A stretch of 64,000 bases of DNA from Pedobacter petrophilus (GTDB lineage Bacteria; Bacteroidota; Bacteroidia; Sphingobacteriales; Sphingobacteriaceae): the NCBI RefSeq assembly GCF_009674725.1, contig NZ_WKKH01000004.1:124001-188000 (forward strand), read 5' to 3'. A program made the translations under genes and the position numbers. This document shows positions 35,671-45,959 of this stretch, piece after piece. Within the stretch, counting starts at the first letter, position 1. Every line of letters starts with the position of its first letter. The notes under the pieces were generated by a model. It did not search any database and was not told the origin of the DNA. It worked only from the letters and a program-made list of their open reading frames with translations.

Positions 35671-37332
35671 ATGGATATAGTTAGCAGAAGCACTTTTCAC
35701 CCAGCCAGCAAAGAAAGAACCTATCAGCCAGTGCAGAAAGTGTTTACTAACACCTCATCGCCAACATTAAAAACAGGTAAAGAAACCTGGCTACTTCTTG
35801 TTTTTTTTGGAATTTTAAAATTTTGCATTCATTTAACTGGTATCTCAAAATATGGGCTTCATGCAGATGAATTATACTATATATCACTAAGTGAACGATT
35901 TGCCTGGGGTTTTCTGGATATTTCTCCCTTCGTAACCTGGATGGCAAAAATTGCTTCCGCATTATTTGGCACTTCCATTACAGCATGGAGGATTATCCCC
36001 TGTATTTTTGCCGCAACAACGGTAACACTCACCGGCTTGATGGCCCATTACCTGGGTGCGAAAAAACTCGGAATTACAATCGCCTGCTCTGCAATTATCT
36101 GCTCACCCGCCTTTTTAGCCACCTCCTATTTACTTCAGCCAGTAGTATTTGACGAATTTTTCTGGGCTCTTCTGGCTTTCTCGGCATTGAGATTCCAGCA
36201 AACTCAAAAACCAGGTTTTATCTATCTGGCAGCCTTCACTTTAGGCTTTGGGATGCTGAATAAATATACTATTGTAATGTACCTCGCAGCTATCGTTCTA
36301 GCATGGTTGATCATTTATAATCGACAGTTAAAATTGGGTTGGAAGAAATTAATAGGCCCTGGCTTGCTCTTGATCCTCATAATTGTTCCGAATGTATTAT
36401 GGCAATGGTTTTACGGTTTTCCAATTTTCAGCTATTTAAAACTGGTGGGCAACAAGGCATTTTCGTTGGATATCGCAGATTATCTGTTTCAATTGTTTTT
36501 CTTTCATGGTGCAGGCGTTGCCGTGTGGACTGCTGGTTTTCTATTCCTGATCATGAAGAAGACTGGAAACAGGTTTAATTTGGTTTGGCCGGTTACACTA
36601 ATAATTCTGGTCATTTTACTTGCTTTATTAAAGGGCAAGCTATATTATGGCCTTGGCATGTTCCCTATATTATTTGCTGCGGGAGGATGCTGCTGGGAAA
36701 TGATGCTTAAATCCCGTGTGCTGACTAAATACTTTTTTGTAGGTACGATCTATTTATTCGGTTTAATCTGCCTTCCGCTTGTTATCCCGATTTTTCCCAT
36801 TTACATTTGCCGCGAATACATCAAAAAGATGGTGGCCTATACGTCATTTTCCAGACCTATGGTTTGGGAGGATGGCTCCAGTGGCACCATTCCACAGTTT
36901 TTTGCGGATATGACCGGATGGAAGACGCTTTCAAATAAAATATCAACCATTCAGCACAAAAATCAGCATGGTAAACCAATAGTGGTACTTACTGATAATT
37001 ATGCAATTGCAGGAGCCTTAAAATATTATGCTACATTTTCAACACCACAGATAATTTCTGCAAATAATAGTTTCATGCTGGAATCTCCGGGAAATCTTCC
37101 AACCGGCACCATAGTTTATCTTTCGAAAGACGCTAAGGTAGCAGTAGACAAACTGGCGCAGCATGTATTATTGTCCGAAGAATTGCAGATGGAAAATTCG
37201 CATCTCAAAGGCGTTAACATCTACATCCTTTCAGGTGCAAATGAAACATTCAGAAAAAAATATGTTGATGACCGCAGAAAATTTTTCAATCCGATAGAAA
37301 GCATCAGCTTTGCTATAAGAGCAAAAAAATAA
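35671..37332 (+). CDS. GT39-type (ArnT-like) membrane glycosyltransferase
   Basis: 553 aa with about 11-12 membrane helices and a C-terminal soluble domain from about 400. The first loop has HADELYYISLSERFAWGFLD, the Asp-Glu catalytic pair of the dolichyl-phosphate-mannose/ArnT superfamily. These use polyprenyl-phosphate sugars to decorate lipids or proteins in the periplasm; donor and acceptor are unknown. I start at ATG 35671 rather than TTG 35662. No sugar synthesis genes are near. Confidence 0.82.
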   Translation: MDIVSRSTFHPASKERTYQPVQKVFTNTSSPTLKTGKETWLLLVFFGILKFCIHLTGISKYGLHADELYYISLSERFAWGFLDISPFVTWMAKIASALFGTSITAWRIIPCIFAATTVTLTGLMAHYLGAKKLGITIACSAIICSPAFLATSYLLQPVVFDEFFWALLAFSALRFQQTQKPGFIYLAAFTLGFGMLNKYTIVMYLAAIVLAWLIIYNRQLKLGWKKLIGPGLLLILIIVPNVLWQWFYGFPIFSYLKLVGNKAFSLDIADYLFQLFFFHGAGVAVWTAGFLFLIMKKTGNRFNLVWPVTLIILVILLALLKGKLYYGLGMFPILFAAGGCCWEMMLKSRVLTKYFFVGTIYLFGLICLPLVIPIFPIYICREYIKKMVAYTSFSRPMVWEDGSSGTIPQFFADMTGWKTLSNKISTIQHKNQHGKPIVVLTDNYAIAGALKYYATFSTPQIISANNSFMLESPGNLPTGTIVYLSKDAKVAVDKLAQHVLLSEELQMENSHLKGVNIYILSGANETFRKKYVDDRRKFFNPIESISFAIRAKK

Positions 37333-37353
37333 ATTAAATTAGGATTTATGGGC

Positions 37354-39483
37354 TTATTTTAATGGGATTGTAAACCAGAAACTGCTTCCTTCTCCTAACT
37401 TGCTGTCTACCCCCATTTTTCCACCATGTCTTTTTATAATTTCTGAAGAGATATAAAGTCCAAGCCCCAAACCAGAATAAGCTCTGCCGTTGTAACTTGC
37501 CCTGAAATATCGATCAAACAAGTATGGTTGCACTTCTGCATTGATGCCATTACCAAAATCCCTTACCGTAACTTTGGCCTGATCTCCAATCTTTTCTACG
37601 ATTAGCTGAATTTCAGAAGAATCTGATGCATATTTTACTGCGTTATTTACCAGGTTTACCATAACCTGATCAATTCTATGCTCATCGGCAAAAACTTCTA
37701 AATCCAGATCACCTTTAATAACCAATTCATATTTACCAGCCACCCGAACATGGTCACAACATACATCAAGCATTTCTGATATTTTGAAAGTTGTTTTTTC
37801 CAATTGAAGCTGACCTTCACTTATCCGGTTCATGTTTAGAAGTTCATTAACCAAAGCGTTAATCTTCTCCATGCTTTTACTTGATTGTTCAATCAATTTG
37901 GGGAGCATTTCATGCGATGGATTCTCCTTTAACTTCAGGAGCAATTGCAAGCTGGCCTTTAAACTGGTGATCGGTGTTTTTAACTCATGACTTGCAATAC
38001 TGAGAAAATCATCTTTTTGCTGCTCGTAGTTTTTGCGGGTTGTGATATCTACACTCACGCCGGTTAAATGGGTTGCTTTACCATCAGCATCGTACAGGAG
38101 CATGCCTGAAGCGTTAATCCAGTGCAGTGATTCATCTGGCCATTTCACTACATATTCGGCATGGTATTCAGATTGATTTGCAATCACATCATCTAAAAGC
38201 TTAGTTACATTATCCCGGTATTCAGGAACAACCACTTCTAACAGCTTAGTTTGGGTAATATGATCTTCACTTGTAAGCCCATAATTACTTTTCCATTGCG
38301 CCGAACAAATAATATCACCTGTTGCAATTTCCAAACTGTAGGCGCCCAACCTGCCGGCACGCAGGGCCATTTCCAACTGATCATTGAGCATTTGTTGGGC
38401 GTCACGTGCAGTTACGCGGTCAGTAATATCGTTGGCAATTACAATGATGGAATCGGTTTCGCCTTGATCGTTTTTAAATGGCTCGTAAATAAAATCCATA
38501 TAATGATCTTTTAATACACCTTCAGAATCCAACTGTATCACTACTTCTTTTCCAGTATAGGCTTTCCCTGTTGTAAAAACATCATCCAGGATAGACAAAA
38601 TAGGTTCTCCCGGTAATTCAGGCATCGCAGTTGCAAATGGCATTCCGAGTACGGATTTGTTTTTACGCCAAACGTTTAGTAACATATCATTTGCAACCTC
38701 AACTGATAATGTTCTGCCATTTAAAATGCCGATGGCAATAGGTGCTTTTTTAATAAAAGTTTTAAACCGAAGTTCACTTTTCGCAAGGTCACTGTTCAGT
38801 TGAACGGCAAGTTCGTATGATTTATTCAGATCCTCATGCACTGCATTTAGTTCTTCATTGGTTGCTTCTATTTCTTCGTTTGTAGCGGCAAGCTCCTCAA
38901 TGCTCGATTTAAGATCAAGTTGAGCAGTAGTTAAAGCAGTATTTGCAGTGGTGAGTTCATCAATGGTATCAAGGGCAGATCTCCGCAACTCGATTTGATC
39001 CATTGCAGTGCTGGCCAAACCTTCGAGAATACGTCGTTCTAAATCTGTAAACACCCTCGGATGCTGATCGATGATGCAAAGTGTGCCGATTATGAAACCA
39101 TCATTGGTTATCAACGGTGCTCCTGCGTAGAACCTCAATCCGAAGTCACCTACCACATTAGGATTAGTCATTAAACAAGGTTCTTTCAATGCATCTTCAA
39201 ATACGGTTACTGTTTTATCCAGTACCGCCAGCGCACACAAACTTTTACCTCTATTTGCTTCTTTAGCTCTCCCCATCCCTACATTAGCTTTAAAAAACAC
39301 AGCTTCTGCATCTACTAATGAAAGCAGCGATATAGGAACGTTAAAAATTTGGGTAGCAAGTTTGGCGATTCCATCAAAGCTATCTTCTGATGGGGTATCG
39401 GAAATTCTATAACGCTTAAGCGCATCTAGTCTATTGGCATCATTTTCGGGCACAATGTTGATGCCAAAGGTATTTTCAATCAT
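37354..39483 (-). CDS. GAF/PAS sensor histidine kinase
   Basis: 709 aa, no membrane helix, so cytoplasmic sensor. Order: GAF domain (about 20-180), coiled coil (about 180-235, with ELAATNEEIEATNEELNAV), PAS (about 240-365), PAS with PAC (about 370-485, WINASGMLLYDADG), HisKA with phospho-acceptor H499 in SIASHELKTPI, and HATPase_c with NLVNNAVKYA, DFGNGI and GLGLGLYISSEII. No receiver domain and no adjacent response regulator, so it is an orphan kinase. Signal unknown; GAF plus PAS suggests redox, light or gas sensing but no cofactor residues were confirmed. Confidence 0.9.
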   Translation of the reverse strand: MIENTFGINIVPENDANRLDALKRYRISDTPSEDSFDGIAKLATQIFNVPISLLSLVDAEAVFFKANVGMGRAKEANRGKSLCALAVLDKTVTVFEDALKEPCLMTNPNVVGDFGLRFYAGAPLITNDGFIIGTLCIIDQHPRVFTDLERRILEGLASTAMDQIELRRSALDTIDELTTANTALTTAQLDLKSSIEELAATNEEIEATNEELNAVHEDLNKSYELAVQLNSDLAKSELRFKTFIKKAPIAIGILNGRTLSVEVANDMLLNVWRKNKSVLGMPFATAMPELPGEPILSILDDVFTTGKAYTGKEVVIQLDSEGVLKDHYMDFIYEPFKNDQGETDSIIVIANDITDRVTARDAQQMLNDQLEMALRAGRLGAYSLEIATGDIICSAQWKSNYGLTSEDHITQTKLLEVVVPEYRDNVTKLLDDVIANQSEYHAEYVVKWPDESLHWINASGMLLYDADGKATHLTGVSVDITTRKNYEQQKDDFLSIASHELKTPITSLKASLQLLLKLKENPSHEMLPKLIEQSSKSMEKINALVNELLNMNRISEGQLQLEKTTFKISEMLDVCCDHVRVAGKYELVIKGDLDLEVFADEHRIDQVMVNLVNNAVKYASDSSEIQLIVEKIGDQAKVTVRDFGNGINAEVQPYLFDRYFRASYNGRAYSGLGLGLYISSEIIKRHGGKMGVDSKLGEGSSFWFTIPLK

Positions 39484-39821
39484 TCTAACTGCATTAACAG
39501 TTAAAGCAAAGATATGTTTTGAAGTGCACTATAGTAAAACACCTAATATAGATAGGTATTGGTTGTAAAATTATTCCCCCATAATTTAAATGCAGATTCC
39601 TGATTATCAATTAAACACTACGGCTATTATTTCCAGATTTAATACGAGAATTCCGCTTAAACTTGAATAATTTTCAGCACATTTTTATAGTGCCAACTTA
39701 TCTGGTGTTTTGCGTAAATAATAATGATTGACTTGTTAAATCATTTCTAATTAAAAATCAAACCTTAAATCTATTAAATAAAAAAAGAGGCTAAAAAATT
39801 TTAGCCTCTTTTTGCAAAGGT
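39484..39821. other. Intergenic region between kinase and tatA
   Basis: 338 bp, no gene. It holds the tatA terminator at its right end and presumably the kinase promoter near 39484-39560. Confidence 0.5.
39781..39813 (-). terminator. Terminator after tatA
   Basis: AAAAAGAGGCTAAAA pairs with TTTTAGCCTCTTTTT around a 2-3-nt loop, with T-run on the minus strand; symmetric, so possibly bidirectional. Confidence 0.9.
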
Positions 39822-40013
39822 CTATTTAACCTTCTCGTTAACTGGTGCCGGGATTGGCTCTTCTGCCTGCCCCTGCTTAAATTCTTTAATTCCTTTGCCT
39901 AAGCCTTTCATTAATTCGGGGATTTTTTTTCCTCCAAATAGTAATAATATGGCAACGCCGAGGATGATCATTTCGGGGCCACCCAATAACGCGGCAATTG
40001 TGAAATCTTTCAT
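39822..40013 (-). CDS. tatA: Sec-independent translocase protein TatA/TatE
   Basis: 63 aa. One N-terminal helix ([22 protein letters not shown]) with the FGGKKIPEL signature, an amphipathic helix ([18 protein letters not shown]), and an acidic/Pro tail. Forms the pore of the Tat export system together with TatC, which is not in the window. A predicted Tat client is at 6581. Confidence 0.95.
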   Translation of the reverse strand: MKDFTIAALLGGPEMIILGVAILLLFGGKKIPELMKGLGKGIKEFKQGQAEEPIPAPVNEKVK

Positions 40014-40181
40014 AGGTTCTGTGCTTTTGGTAATAGCATATACGCAAGAAATTTACTTTAGGTTTTTCAATTGCATTTTAATTTACAAACCAAATGAAGC
40101 CATCCCTTCAACAAATCTTAAATGAGCTACTTACCAGGTTTTATATAACTTCTTTGAAAAAGATCGTTATAGCTATAATCG

Positions 40182-40197
40182 TAATTTTGTATTTTTG
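40182..40197 (+). promoter_or_regulatory. Candidate -7 boxes of the OmpA-family gene
   Basis: TAATTTTG (40182-40189) and TATTTTTG (40190-40197) both fit TAnnTTTG, 41-56 nt before ATG 40238. No convincing -33 was found. Confidence 0.3.
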
Positions 40198-40237
40198 ATT
40201 CAGGCACAAAATTTAACCCTTAAAACCTTTAAAAAAA

Positions 40238-40765
40238 ATGAACATTAAAAACATTTTATTCACCACACTCATCGCATTATCTACTTTAACCTTTTATTCT
40301 TGCAAAACCAAAAAACTGGCGGCTAAACCGGCGCCTGCTCCGGTAGCTAAACCAGCACCACCTGCAGAAGAGAAAAAACCAGAACCAGTACCAGAGAAAG
40401 AAACTGAACCGGCACCATCAGATAAGCCAAATTTCGACCTTGATAATATTCAGTTTGAATTTAACTCATTTGTGCTTAAAACATCCTCATTTGCTATTTT
40501 AGATAAAGCAGTGGCAGAAATGAAAAAATCGCCGACAACTAAATTTGTTTTACATGGCCATTCATCTGCAGAAGGTACTCCTGAATACAATATGTCGCTT
40601 TCTGTAGACCGTGCAAATTCGGTAAAATCTTATTTCGTAAATGCTGGTTTAAACGGTGATAACTTCACAATAGTTGGTCACGGCGAAAAAGAACCAATAA
40701 GCACTAATAATAACGAAGAAGGAAGAACTTTAAACAGAAGAACGGAGATTAGGGTTAAAAACTAA
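40238..40765 (+). CDS. OmpA-family peptidoglycan-associated lipoprotein (Pal-like)
   Basis: 175 aa. Lipobox FYSC (C22), a Pro/Ala/Lys/Glu-rich linker (about 28-65) and an OmpA domain (about 70-175: FDLDNIQFEFNSFVLKTSS, GHSSAEGTPEYN, LSVDRANSVKSYFV, IVGHGEKEPI, NRRTEIRVK). The SVDRA and NRRTEIRV positions form the peptidoglycan (DAP) binding site. Tethers outer membrane to murein; no tolB adjacent. Confidence 0.9.
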   Translation: MNIKNILFTTLIALSTLTFYSCKTKKLAAKPAPAPVAKPAPPAEEKKPEPVPEKETEPAPSDKPNFDLDNIQFEFNSFVLKTSSFAILDKAVAEMKKSPTTKFVLHGHSSAEGTPEYNMSLSVDRANSVKSYFVNAGLNGDNFTIVGHGEKEPISTNNNEEGRTLNRRTEIRVKN

Positions 40766-40800
40766 TTCATTGAGCAGTTTCCTTTCCGGAACAAATATAG

Positions 40801-40857
40801 AATACAATAAGTCTGATGAATACCAACCGTGTTCAGAAAGACTTATTGTATTTTTGG
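40801..40857 (+). terminator. Long hairpin after the OmpA gene
   Basis: AATACAATAAGTCT (40801-40814) pairs perfectly with AGACTTATTGTATT (40839-40852) around 24 nt, followed by TTT. An 84-codon ORF crossing it (40770-41024) is taken as spurious. Confidence 0.75.
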
Positions 40858-41020
40858 TTATGCCCTTTTGTTCATTATCGAAGATTTTTTCGTGTTTGCA
40901 TTTACAGCTCCGGGATTTATTTTCAGGGGCTTTTTTATGCTCAAAATGTTACAGCGTTTTCACCTCAATCAGTTTCAATTTTGTAAACATTAAATATCTT
41001 AGCAAATCAATTAGCTTCAT

Positions 41021-42370
41021 ATGAAAAAAATTTACGTCTTATTAGTAATTTCTTTTTTAATCACATCGGTTCATGCGCAAACTACGGTTAACCGCCACAG
41101 CGAGATCGAGAAAATGGTTAAATCTGTAAATCAGGATTCGCTGAAATCATACATTTCTAAAATGGTTTTATTTGGTACAAGGAATACATTAAGCGATATT
41201 AAAAGCAAAACAAAGGGTATTGGCGCAGCCAGAAGTTGGGTGGTGAGTAAATTTAATCAGTTTGCCAAACAAAGTGATGGCAGGCTTACGGCATACTTAG
41301 ATACCACCACATTTAAGTCCGATGGAAAACGGGTAGACCAAACCACCCTATTGGGAAATGCAGTTGCGGTATTAAAAGGCACTGATGCAAATGACAAAAG
41401 GGTGTATTTAGTGAGCGGCCATTTGGATAGCCGGGTTACTGATGTGATGAACAGAACAAGTAACGCACCCGGAGCCAATGATGATGGTAGCGGCGTTGCC
41501 GGCGTAATAGAAGCAGCAAGGATTATGAGCCAATATAAATTCCCGGCAACGATCATTTTTGTGGCCGTTAGTGGTGAAGAACAATCGCTATTGGGATCTG
41601 GTTTTATGGCCGCTACCGCAAAAAAAGAAGGCTGGAATGTGGATGCCATGCTGAACAATGACATGATCGGCAGTAACAATAGTAGCGAGACACAAATTAT
41701 CGACAATACTCGTTTACGCGTATTCAGCGAAGGATTGCCTGCTTATGAATTAGATAAAAATGCAAAAACCATCAGACAATTCGGACTTGAAAATGATGGT
41801 AAAAGCCGTCAGCTGGCACGTTATGTTAAGGAAGTGGGCGAACGTTATGTAGATCAGCTGGAAGTTAAACTCATTTATAGAAACGACAGGTTTTTACGTG
41901 GCGGCGACCATACGCCATTTGTAGAAAATGGTTTTACTGCTGTGAGAATTACGGAAATGAACGAAAACTTTGAACATCAACATCAGGATTTGAGAACAGA
42001 AAACGGCATCAGGTATGGAGATCTCCAGGAGTTTATGGATTTTGAATACCTTAGAAAAAACACCGGTGTAAACATAGCCGTTTTGGCCAACCTGGCTAAA
42101 GCACCAGCCGTACCAACAGATGTAAAAATAGACGTAAAAAACCTGAGCAATTCTTCTCTATTATATTGGAAGGCGCCGGCAAACGGAAGTGCGAAAGGCT
42201 ACTATGTGCTAATTCGTGAAACCAGCAGTCCTGTTTGGGAAAAGAAAATTTTCACGACCAGCACAGAGTTGAGGATTCCATACAGCAAGGATAATTACTT
42301 ATTTGCCGTGCAGAGTGTAGGGAGCGAAGATAATGAGAGTTTACCCGTCGTCCCCGGGATTGGCCGCTAG
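41021..42370 (+). CDS. Exported M28 family peptidase with C-terminal FN3-like domain
   Basis: 449 aa. Signal peptide 1-20 (ending VHAQ). The M28 core shows H134-x-D136 in SGHLDSR, bridging Asp in GANDDGSG, the catalytic Glu pair in VSGEEQSLLGSG, NNDMIG and a late His in GGDHTPF. From about 370, a beta-sandwich resembling fibronectin type III (LLYWKAPANGSAKGYYVLIR). Same family but not close paralog to the peptidase at 2334. Probably periplasmic aminopeptidase; substrate unknown. Confidence 0.87.
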   Translation: MKKIYVLLVISFLITSVHAQTTVNRHSEIEKMVKSVNQDSLKSYISKMVLFGTRNTLSDIKSKTKGIGAARSWVVSKFNQFAKQSDGRLTAYLDTTTFKSDGKRVDQTTLLGNAVAVLKGTDANDKRVYLVSGHLDSRVTDVMNRTSNAPGANDDGSGVAGVIEAARIMSQYKFPATIIFVAVSGEEQSLLGSGFMAATAKKEGWNVDAMLNNDMIGSNNSSETQIIDNTRLRVFSEGLPAYELDKNAKTIRQFGLENDGKSRQLARYVKEVGERYVDQLEVKLIYRNDRFLRGGDHTPFVENGFTAVRITEMNENFEHQHQDLRTENGIRYGDLQEFMDFEYLRKNTGVNIAVLANLAKAPAVPTDVKIDVKNLSNSSLLYWKAPANGSAKGYYVLIRETSSPVWEKKIFTTSTELRIPYSKDNYLFAVQSVGSEDNESLPVVPGIGR

Positions 42371-42414
42371 TAAAAAAGCTAGGTTTTTCCATTGTTTAAC
42401 CTCAAATTCGCTGC

Positions 42415-42888
42415 ATGAAATTTAAGCCTTTAGCACTTATAATAAGTATTGCCATTACGTTATCCATTGGGGCATTGGGCGGCCTGGCAACGACTCAATC
42501 TGTAAAAACCTGGTATCCTACTTTAAATAAGCCATCTTTTAATCCGCCGAACTGGTTATTTGGCCCGGTTTGGACGAGCCTTTATATTTTAATTGGAGTT
42601 GCAGCCTATTTAGTTTGGATGAAACGTGATAAAATTGTTCACTTCCCAAGAACAGTTGCCATCTATTTTATTCAGCTGATTTTAAATTTAGGTTGGTCTT
42701 TTATCTTCTTTTACCAGCATGAAATTGGTTTTGCCTTGGCAGAAATTCTAATGCTTCTGACGGTAATCATTTTAAACGCTGTGATGTTCTACAGAATCGA
42801 CAAACGGGCTGGTTTAATCTTTATTCCATACATTTTATGGGTAAGTTTTGCATCATTTTTAACTTATAACATCTTCATATTGAATTAA
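42415..42888 (+). CDS. tspO: TspO/MBR family membrane protein
   Basis: 157 aa, five helices. Binds tetrapyrroles in characterised homologs. Motifs: GALGGLATTQSVKTWYPTL, KPSFNPPNWLFGPVWTSLY (the porphyrin-site signature) and NLGWSFIFF. Follows the M28 peptidase after 44 nt on the same strand. Physiological role here unknown; the presence of two cytochrome maturation segments and bd oxidase is consistent with tetrapyrrole handling but proves nothing. Confidence 0.9.
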   Translation: MKFKPLALIISIAITLSIGALGGLATTQSVKTWYPTLNKPSFNPPNWLFGPVWTSLYILIGVAAYLVWMKRDKIVHFPRTVAIYFIQLILNLGWSFIFFYQHEIGFALAEILMLLTVIILNAVMFYRIDKRAGLIFIPYILWVSFASFLTYNIFILN

Positions 42889-42916
42889 TTTTAAAAGAAA
42901 ACCTTATTTTAGGGGA

Positions 42917-45235
42917 GTGGTAGCTTTTAAAAGATTTATGCTGTTCCTCTTCGTTCTGTGCTATACCCAATTGCATGCGCAAAAGGTAGGCTTGGTTTTT
43001 AGTGGCGGTGGTGCAAAAGGCTTAGCGCATATCGGAACACTAAAAGCGCTTGAGGAAAACCACATCCCGATAGATTATATCACCGGAACATCAATGGGCG
43101 GTATTGTTGGTGCCATGTATGCATCGGGCTATTCGCCCTTAGAAATAGAAAAAATAGCGGTAAGTGATGAATTTCAAAATTGGGTAAACGGCCGCTACAC
43201 CAGCGATTATACGTATTATTTTCAGAAAAAAGCGCCAAACGCTTCTATGCTTACAGCAAAAGTGGCTATAGATACCGGTTTTCATTTTAACTTCCGATCC
43301 AATCTGATCAATGATATCCCTTTAAATTTTGCCTTTTTAGAGCTATTTTCTCAGGCATCTGCCGTATCTAAAGATGATTTTAACCACCTCTTTGTGCCCT
43401 ACCGCTGTATGGTTGCCGATGTACTTTCGCAAAAAAGCATTACCGTGAGTAAAGGTAGTTTAGCAGAAGCCGTTCGGGCTACCATGACGGTTCCCATTAT
43501 TTACCGCCCCATTAAACTGGATGGAAAATATGTTTTTGATGGAGGCCTGTACAATAACTTTCCTGCAGATGTAATGGAAAAAGAGTTTAAGCCAGATTAT
43601 GTGATCGGCGCCAATGTATCTTCCAAAACCTATAACGAATACCCGAAAAACACCGACGACCGGCTCATGAACCGCTTTCTGGTCTACATGTTTTTGTCTA
43701 AATCAGACTCCACAATGATCGGCAAAAACGGCGTTTACATCCAACCAGAACTGGCAGAATACAGCGTAACCAACTTTGGCCCCGTAAAAGAACTGATTAA
43801 AAAAGGTTATGATGCCACCATAGCAAACATGCCCCGAATAAAAGAATTGATTAAAAGACGGGTTAGCGATGATGATCTGGAACAAAAAAGAGCGAAATTT
43901 AATTCAAGAAAACCAGATTTAAAGTTCAGTAATGTTTCGGTTTCCGGCGTAAATAGCCAGCAGAAAAAATACATTGAAAGGTTATTTAAGAGCGATCAGG
44001 CTACTTTTAATTTAACAGACATTAAACGCGGTTACTACAAGCTGGTTGCTGATCAGACTTTCGAAACCGTTTATCCAAAAATTTCTTATCAGGCGGCAAC
44101 CGATAGCTATACTTTCGAAGTGGTTGCCCAGCCCAAGAAGAGTTTTAAGCTGGAACTGGGTGGTAATATATCTACCCGCCCCATCAGCAATGTTTTTTTG
44201 GGTGCAGAATATAATTACCTTAACCGCAAAGCCTATACTTTTGGCACCAGTTTTTATTCCGGCCGCTTTTACGAATCTGTTCAGCTCAATGGCCGTGTAG
44301 ATTATCCCACAAAACTGCCCTTGTTTTTAGCGGCAGAACTCACCTACAATCACTGGAATTACTACAATACAAGTCAGATTTTTATCGAAAATCCGCGACC
44401 AATTTACATCGAACAATCCGATAGAAAAATCGACTTAATGATGGGTGTACCCTTAAATTACAACACCAAAATTGTACTGCATGCTACGTTCATCAACAAT
44501 AATGACCGTTACAGTCCGAACAATACATTTGCGGTAGGTGATTTATTCGATCAAACCATTTTTAATGGCTTTAGAGGATCTCTAAACCTCGAAAAAAATT
44601 CGCTAAACAGAAAACAATACGCCACTAACGGACAAAATTTTTCCCTTAGCTTTAATTATACCACGGGTAGAGAAAACTACAACCCCGGCAACATATTTCG
44701 CAATACGCTAGGCTATATCGAACCTGATGCTATAAGCAGACTACACCATTGGGGCAGTATAAAGATAACCCAGGAAAATTATTTTCTTCACCTTAAAAAA
44801 TATACGCTTGGCTACATTATCGAAGGTGTAATTTCCAATCAGCCCTTATTTAACAATTATTATTCAACGCTGCTGGTTTCTCCGGCCTTCTATCCTCTTC
44901 AGGATAGCCGTTCACTTTTCCTCGATAAATTCCGGGCATCAACATATGCCGCCGGTGGATTGAAAAATATTTACAATCTTAAAAAGAACCTCGATTTTAG
45001 AGGCGAAGCCTATTTATTTCTGCCGCACAAAGAATTTGAACGCACTGGTTTACAAGATGTAACCTATGCAAAAGCCGTTACCAAAATCCGCTATGCAGCA
45101 ACAGCTGGCATGGTTTACCATACACCGCTCGGCCCGGTTAGTTTAAGTTATAATTTATATAATGATGCCATTAAAAGAAATGGTGTATTATTGCATATCG
45201 GTTATTTAATTTACAATAAACGTTCTATCGAATGA
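42917..45235 (+). CDS. Patatin-like phospholipase fused to an outer-membrane barrel (PlpD-type)
   Basis: 772 aa. Signal-like N-terminus, then patatin domain (about 24-330): oxyanion hole GGGAKG (30-35), nucleophile S59 in GTSMGG, and catalytic D208 in FDGGLYNNFP. A POTRA-like segment follows (about 345-415: LKFSNVSVSGVNSQQKKYI), then a beta-barrel of surface-antigen type to the end. In Pseudomonas PlpD this is a type Vd autotransporter phospholipase. The start GTG 42917 has AGGGGA touching it; ATG 42938 is possible but would leave a signal without positive residues. Overlaps the next gene by 4 nt. Confidence 0.85.
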   Translation: MVAFKRFMLFLFVLCYTQLHAQKVGLVFSGGGAKGLAHIGTLKALEENHIPIDYITGTSMGGIVGAMYASGYSPLEIEKIAVSDEFQNWVNGRYTSDYTYYFQKKAPNASMLTAKVAIDTGFHFNFRSNLINDIPLNFAFLELFSQASAVSKDDFNHLFVPYRCMVADVLSQKSITVSKGSLAEAVRATMTVPIIYRPIKLDGKYVFDGGLYNNFPADVMEKEFKPDYVIGANVSSKTYNEYPKNTDDRLMNRFLVYMFLSKSDSTMIGKNGVYIQPELAEYSVTNFGPVKELIKKGYDATIANMPRIKELIKRRVSDDDLEQKRAKFNSRKPDLKFSNVSVSGVNSQQKKYIERLFKSDQATFNLTDIKRGYYKLVADQTFETVYPKISYQAATDSYTFEVVAQPKKSFKLELGGNISTRPISNVFLGAEYNYLNRKAYTFGTSFYSGRFYESVQLNGRVDYPTKLPLFLAAELTYNHWNYYNTSQIFIENPRPIYIEQSDRKIDLMMGVPLNYNTKIVLHATFINNNDRYSPNNTFAVGDLFDQTIFNGFRGSLNLEKNSLNRKQYATNGQNFSLSFNYTTGRENYNPGNIFRNTLGYIEPDAISRLHHWGSIKITQENYFLHLKKYTLGYIIEGVISNQPLFNNYYSTLLVSPAFYPLQDSRSLFLDKFRASTYAAGGLKNIYNLKKNLDFRGEAYLFLPHKEFERTGLQDVTYAKAVTKIRYAATAGMVYHTPLGPVSLSYNLYNDAIKRNGVLLHIGYLIYNKRSIE

Positions 45236-45762
45236 AACACGTTATCCTATTTTGCTCGCTCTGCTTAATTACATTTTTCAGCACGGCTCAAACTGCAAGC
45301 ATTAACAATTTTCTGGTAAAGGAAAATCTAATTAAAAACAATAAATTAGCTATTATAGCCGCAGATTCGCTGAATGTTCCTAATGAAAACATTAACGGAA
45401 CCTATACTTTTAGCGTAAGTGGTTTTACCCAAATACTTAAATTTAATGATGGTATAGCAGTATTACCATTGCCGGTAGATAAATCTACTTTCGTATATAT
45501 CAAACATCAAAACGACTCTGGCACGCACAGCAAACTCATTTATGTGTACAAGAAAGAGAATGATTTAAATCCTTACACCATCAACAGCCTTTGGTTGTTT
45601 ATCATTCCAATTGCGCTCATTGTAATTGCCTTTGCATTTAGAAAGCTGATTATTTTTGTTGTAATTGCGTTTTTGGTATTCGTATATTTTAACCACAGTG
45701 CAGGCTTAAATCTTTCTACGTTTTTCGAAAGTATATTTGATGGTTTAAAAAATCTGGTCTGA
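45232..45762 (+). CDS. Uncharacterised membrane protein
   Basis: 176 aa, no family recognised. Signal peptide about 1-20 (ending FSTAQ), an exported beta-rich part (about 25-115, ITSSFTQ-like region GTYTFSVSGFTQILKF), and two helices at about 122-160 (LWLFIIPIALIVIAFAFRKL and IIFVVIAFLVFVYF). The ATGA overlap with the patatin-barrel gene suggests coupled translation and a shared outer-membrane role, inferred only from position. Confidence 0.7.
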   Translation: MKHVILFCSLCLITFFSTAQTASINNFLVKENLIKNNKLAIIAADSLNVPNENINGTYTFSVSGFTQILKFNDGIAVLPLPVDKSTFVYIKHQNDSGTHSKLIYVYKKENDLNPYTINSLWLFIIPIALIVIAFAFRKLIIFVVIAFLVFVYFNHSAGLNLSTFFESIFDGLKNLV

Positions 45763-45959
45763 ATTTAGGAAAGCAATTGCAGTGTCAATCGGAACCAGCA
45801 TCCTGGTCTTCCGCTAAATCTTCTTTCATTCAGCTTGAAAAAATCATACATCGAATAAAGAAGGATACCGCTGCAACCCAGTTTAAAGAACATAGATCTG
45901 TGCTTTTGGGTGGGGTTTACAGGCAAGGGTTATAAATCAAAAACGAAAGGTTAAGTAAA

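Noticed and set aside
40770..41024. 84-aa ORF after the OmpA gene
   Set aside because: It crosses a terminator hairpin, has no homology, and overlaps the start of the M28 gene.
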